Assembly: GCF_000499385.1 (NCBI RefSeq)
Contig: NW_013654452.1
Span: 5,001-22,384, forward strand
Direction: 5' to 3'
Length of the DNA stretch: 17,384 bases
Origin: Eimeria necatrix
Lineage: Eukaryota; Apicomplexa; Conoidasida; Eucoccidiorida; Eimeriidae
Shown: piece after piece, positions 16,330-17,384 of the stretch
Layout: each line of letters starts with the position of its first letter
Position numbering within the stretch: the stretch's first letter is position 1
Position numbers and translations under genes: made by a program
Notes under the pieces: model-generated
What the model was told of the DNA's origin: nothing
The model's database searches: none
The model's input: only the letters and a program-made list of their open reading frames with translations

Positions 16330-17384
16330 ACGCTGCACTGCAGCAGCAAAAAACGCAACTGGGGGCACGCTGCTCAGCGCGCCAGCCCCAGCAGCTCCTA
16401 AGGGGCCCGTGTCCTGCCCCGGGGGGCCCCCTGCAGGGCCCCCCGGGGGGCCCCCTGGGGGGCCCCCCGAGGGGCCCCAGGGGCCCTCTGGGCTCCACGG
16501 AGTACCCTGCTGTGCCTTGTTGAGCCCTCCACCTGCTGCTGCTGCTGCTGCTGCTGTTGCTGCAGCAAACGCAGCCTGCAAGGGGGTGGTCGCCGCGGGA
16601 GACAGCAGCAAGTTAGCGGGGGCCCCATGATGGGCTGCAGAGGGAGACATGTGGGCCCCAGCAGCAGCACTGTCCCCCTGCGCTGCAGCAGCAGCAGCAG
16701 CAGCAGCTGCTGCTGCTGCTGCTGCAGGCGCCGGCGCCGCCTGGGGCCCCTCTGCGTTGACAACAATATGAAGACAAACAACATGCAGCAAGTCAACGCT
16801 CATCATCGCAAGGAACCCCTTGGAAGGGGGCCCCTCATGGGGGCCCCCCAGGGGCCCCCCCAGGGGCCCCCCGAAGTGCCCCCCAAGGGGCCCCCGTAGG
16901 GGCCCCCCCAGGGGCCCCCCTACGGAAGAGCCCCTGGGGGCCCCCAGGGGGGCCCCCAGGCCGTACGGCTGCAGGTCAATGACGAGGGCCCTGCAGAAGG
17001 CGCGCAGCACCGAAACAGGGTACTGACCCGCGGGTACTGTGAGGGCCCCCTCGGGGCCCCAGGCGCCCCCCTTCATGGCGGAGAGGGGCCCCTCATCCAC
17101 CAACTTGAGGTGGGGGGGGCCCCCAAGAAAGGCATTTACTGCAGAGGCCTTGGGCCCCAAATCTGCAAAGCTGTGCATGCTCACAGTGCGCAGGGCCCCC
17201 ACAGCTTCCTCGTAGACCAGCACCACAGCGCGGTACCCGCTCAGCAGCAGCAGCAGCAGGTCAGGGGCCCCCCGCTGCGCCGCGCCCCCGGGGGCCCCGG
17301 GGGCCCCGGGGGCCCCGGGGGCCCCGGGGGCCCCGGGGGCCCCGGGGGCCCCCCTCGCCCCGGGAGACCCGGGGGGCCCCTGGG
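6197..17384 (-). CDS. CPSF1: Cleavage and polyadenylation specificity factor large subunit (CPSF160), at least eleven exons, 5' end outside the window
   Basis: Nuclear scaffold of the mRNA 3'-end processing machinery; in other eukaryotes its three beta-propellers organise WDR33 and CPSF30 for AAUAAA recognition. Proposed exons: 17384-15817, 15727-15263, 15058-10584, 10173-9960, 9606-9478, 8790-8666, 8276-8161, 7826-7735, 7494-7405, 7250-7170 and 6871-6197. Reading phase agrees at every junction. Conserved blocks appear in family order from the first propeller (SGYRAVVLVYEE) through the second (TRLLSVRGGKLVDI) to the C-terminal CPSF_A domain (SSLKNFLVAGDLFKGVSLLA). Most of exon 3 and exon 1 consists of Ala, Gln, Ser and Gly/Pro insertions between propeller strands, which gives at least about 2,670 codons against about 1,440 residues in human. 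DDB1 and SF3B3 share the fold, but the block order and wording fit CPSF160 best. The final exon is uncertain. Confidence 0.88.
6872..7169 (-). repeat. CPSF160 intron 10 with a 34-bp minisatellite
   Basis: Three near-identical copies of a 34-bp unit (starting GAGACAGCAGCAAAGCAGCA on the plus strand and ending GGAAATAAAGA) occupy about 7059-7162. CTG blocks follow in the sense direction before the acceptor. A 34-bp period is not a multiple of three, which fits non-coding sequence. Confidence 0.7.
7170..7250 (-). CDS. CPSF1: CPSF160 exon 10
   Basis: AWTAEGGILSFRLVDSASSD then LLLELQ aligns without gaps to the human [24 protein letters not shown] segment. The exon is 27 codons with acceptor (CTG)nCAG and donor CAG|GTTTGC, phase 0. 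Confidence 0.78.
7251..7493 (-). other. CPSF160 intron 9 (7404-7251) and its flank
   Basis: The intron proper runs from GTTAGC at 7404 to (CTG)nCAG at 7251 and is mostly CTG with TTG and CCG variants. The remainder of this interval is exon 9. A non-repetitive stretch around 7290-7310 (CGTGTAGGGCGCG in the sense strand) breaks the array. Confidence 0.5.
7405..7494 (-). CDS. CPSF1: CPSF160 exon 9 (probable)
   Basis: A 30-codon exon, VLRCDSESMEADSPIVAFKQ then TQTELGDVAC, between TTGCTGCAG and TGC|GTTAGC, phase 0 on both sides. It sits where the family has the RADFHVGAHVNTFW segment. Similarity is weak (LR-D spacing and length only), so this exon rests mainly on phase and position. Confidence 0.55.
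7495..7734 (-). other. CPSF160 intron 8
   Basis: Starts GTTTGC followed at once by about 15 CTG units (sense strand), then mixed sequence and a second CTG block before TTGCTGCAG. Confidence 0.6.
7735..7826 (-). CDS. CPSF1: CPSF160 exon 8
   Basis: VVAADPWGNFRLFSIND then SKEASPPMLQQLQ matches the [21 protein letters not shown] strand. The acceptor is GGCCTCAG, phase 1; the donor is CAG|GTTTGC, phase 0. Confidence 0.78.
7827..8160 (-). other. CPSF160 intron 7 with GCATGC arrays
   Basis: A CTG array follows the GTGGGG donor. Further along are two ATGC tandem arrays (7864-7878 and 7902-7928, the second with one GTATGC variant), then a CTTTGGGG duplication and the acceptor GGCCTCAG. The arrays are palindromic. 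Confidence 0.65.
8161..8276 (-). CDS. CPSF1: CPSF160 exon 7
   Basis: WRFDSASDSRRLELVSRCVA continues the preceding strand (SLLA|WRF, comparable to FLSWKEQGSQLSLLAKD in plants) in a different genomic frame. Splicing from GTTAGC to CTGCAG restores it exactly. It ends SLEDRI at TCT|GTGGGG, phase 1. Confidence 0.75.
8277..8665 (-). repeat. CPSF160 intron 6: degenerate CTG array
   Basis: About 390 nt almost entirely of CTG-family triplets in the sense strand with ACT, GTT, GTC and GGT variants, bounded by GTTAGC and CTGCAG. It can be read through as Ala/Val/Gly codons, but the conserved sequence on its two sides is in different frames. Confidence 0.7.
8666..8790 (-). CDS. CPSF1: CPSF160 exon 6
   Basis: DGDLLARGAFADVGVSLSAV then SSLKNFLVAGDLFKGVSLLA matches one of the best conserved family segments, [34 protein letters not shown] in human. 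It opens after (CTG)nCAG in phase 0 and closes at AGC|GTTAGC in phase 2. Confidence 0.88.
8791..9477 (-). repeat. CPSF160 intron 5: telomere-like array, purine tract and CTG array
   Basis: From the GTAGGG donor, about 490 bp of telomere-like heptamers (plus strand AAACCCT and derivatives, about 8990-9477) are followed by a purine-rich plus-strand tract (about 8880-8985), a short unique stretch, and a CTG array abutting the acceptor. Confidence 0.8.
9478..9606 (-). CDS. CPSF1: CPSF160 exon 5
   Basis: FVFEGPVCCLGSFAPSS then AERHYLLHSVGRRLFIH matches the conserved [25 protein letters not shown] segment. This 43-codon exon has no homopolymer run. The acceptor is CTGTTCAG|GAGGAG; a second AG (TTTTTTCTAG, 26 bases downstream) has a better pyrimidine tract but does not keep phase. 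The donor CAT|GTAGGG sits at the edge of a telomere-like array. Confidence 0.8.
9607..9959 (-). other. CPSF160 intron 4: polypyrimidine tract with a 34-bp duplication
   Basis: Next to the GTGAGA donor is a perfect 33-nt direct duplication (9874-9906 and 9908-9940; period 34). Then comes about 200 nt that is nearly pure purine on the plus strand, hence pyrimidine in the RNA, and 14 or so CTG units before TTCAG. Confidence 0.75.
9960..10173 (-). CDS. CPSF1: CPSF160 exon 4: start of the CPSF_A domain
   Basis: EEVTSLQFVLLDGVEFLAVG then VASGGRLLLLRL matches the HVTCMKTVSLRS...YVAAGT...CRGRILIMDV core that opens the CPSF_A domain. The exon starts after CTGCTGCAG in phase 2 and ends at the strong donor AAGAG|GTGAGA, phase 0. 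It contains one Ala run. Confidence 0.85.
10174..10583 (-). repeat. CPSF160 intron 3: 17-bp higher-order CAG repeat and GGT array
   Basis: Between about 10176 and 10305 the plus strand repeats (CAG)5 plus CA or CG, a period near 17 that breaks triplet phase each time. At 10494-10518 there is a CCACCACC array, giving GGTGGTGG and then G-rich sequence in the RNA. Both agree with an intron. Confidence 0.75.
10584..15058 (-). CDS. CPSF1: CPSF160 exon 3: second and part of third propeller with massive homopolymer insertions
   Basis: A 4.5 kb open frame. Family landmarks in order: LQVVAAGLGVSDIIWTALEV (about 14990); FLTAGGLWPHGALTALQRAV (about 13680, matching CSGHGKNGALSVLQ); TRLLSVRGGKLVDI (about 13480); DGPTLFAASLLGGLVLLQLT (about 13340); GDWVCAVLDDFRLRLWHIDL (about 12770); GPTLVVFLTGRPPLIYRGF (about 11870); VLWLCSSRNQLYVHPNERRD (about 11390); AAPFDKFRC (about 11235); VTHVAVSSGSDYVLPLQYR (about 11070); RVHPNPYLA (about 10690). 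Runs of Ala, Gln and Ser, mostly 7 to 20 residues, separate them. The acceptor GAGCCAG and donor CTGGG|GTGAGC are phase-consistent. Internal introns cannot be excluded. Confidence 0.85.
15059..15262 (-). other. CPSF160 intron 2
   Basis: Begins GTGAGCC with CTG repeat, passes through a strong pyrimidine-tract acceptor-like site (CTGCTTCCCTAG near 15166-15155), then an AGC array, and ends at GAGCCAG. The inner AG leads into the wrong frame for the conserved continuation, so the later AG was preferred; alternative acceptor use is possible. Confidence 0.6.
15263..15727 (-). CDS. CPSF1: CPSF160 exon 2: end of first-propeller N-terminal part
   Basis: In phase 0, LLVDTFNLLRVPAVPHGVLC then LSPDTVSFFSF matches the conserved CTQALAVPKPIGGVVVF segment. 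AAAFISSKCLLLLSADNRPA then LAHL matches [21 protein letters not shown]. The acceptor is CCGCAG (the neighbouring CAG three bases on also fits) and the donor is CTA|GTGAGC. Ser and Ala runs lie between the conserved strands. Confidence 0.82.
15728..15816 (-). repeat. CPSF160 intron 1 containing a telomere-like array
   Basis: An intron of about 89 nt, of which 15764-15799 is five AAACCCT heptamers on the plus strand (TTTAGGG in the RNA). It is bounded by GTGGGC and CCGCAG. Confidence 0.75.
15817..17384 (-). CDS. CPSF1: CPSF160 exon 1 in window: first propeller, start
   Basis: The frame is open to the right edge. DLLLLLLSGYRAVVLVYEEA then LRTVSMHSFADLG matches the DALLLSFKDAKLSVVEYD region of the human protein. 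VSVLRAFCRALVIDLQPYG matches its TRLVVLPF strand, SSCFFLSLVDDLPLPEKTA its YIIDVRALDEKL strand, and APVSSLLLPAAALLVSQGPR with VSALLVSVHPEERDIQIVAK the LTILFEP/VAIS strands. Between them lie a GGGGCCCC-encoded Gly/Pro block (about 16970-16820) and Ala and Gln runs; some of this could be intron. The donor is AAG|GTGGGC. Confidence 0.85.
16820..16975 (-). repeat. GGGGCCCC block inside CPSF160 exon 1
   Basis: Dense GGGGCCCC units stay in frame and would encode Gly-Gly-Pro-Leu and Arg-Gly-Pro-Leu strings after ALVIDLQPYG. The frame is uninterrupted, so either it is translated or it is an intron without stops. Confidence 0.6.
17284..17354 (-). repeat. Nine-bp GGGGGCCCC tandem array
   Basis: Seven to eight perfect copies of a 9-bp unit near the right edge. 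In the CPSF160 frame it reads as Gly-Ala-Pro repeats just before the first conserved strand. It may be coding or the end of an intron; a GGCGCAG just after it could act as an acceptor. Confidence 0.7.

Overview
The window looks like a repeat-rich segment of an Eimeria (apicomplexan coccidian) chromosome. Three things seen together point there: very abundant CAG/CTG arrays that read as Ala, Gln or Ser runs inside conserved proteins, telomere-like AAACCCT repeats far from any chromosome end, and intron-rich protein genes. Recurrent GGGGCCCC palindromes are a third repeat class. The genus is inferred from established knowledge of Eimeria repeat-rich segments and homopolymeric amino-acid repeats; the species cannot be told.

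Two genes can be supported, both on the minus strand and both cut by the window. (1) About 3414 down to the left edge: a bacterial-type THUMP plus UPF0020 RNA guanine-N2 methyltransferase resembling the N-terminal half of E. coli RlmL. Five exons were placed by eye (3414-3073, 2795-1704, 1490-1081, 924-819, 571-470), all phase-compatible; the C-terminal exons lie beyond base 1. (2) From the right edge (17384) down to about 6197: the large subunit of the cleavage and polyadenylation specificity factor (CPSF160/CPSF1), in at least eleven exons, with conserved blocks in the order expected for the family. The first residues lie beyond the right edge and the last exon(s) are uncertain. At 2,600 or more residues it is much longer than the roughly 1,440-residue human protein, because of homopolymer and Gly/Pro-rich insertions.

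Between the genes (3415-6196) is a 2.8 kb stretch dominated by GGGGCCCC palindromes, with two oppositely oriented telomere-like patches and two AT-rich islands; I see no credible gene there.

The main unexplained structure is how the repeats relate to splicing. Most introns are largely repeat. In the transcribed sense the repeat is usually CTG, and it runs into the acceptor so that the 3' splice site reads CTGCAG in 8 of 14 introns. Three introns start with the same GTTAGC donor followed by CTG or AGC repeat, and one donor (GTAGGG) lies in a telomere-like array. All splice sites were called by eye from homology and reading phase and need transcript confirmation. Because CAG arrays are open in all six frames, most long reading frames in the window are shadows.
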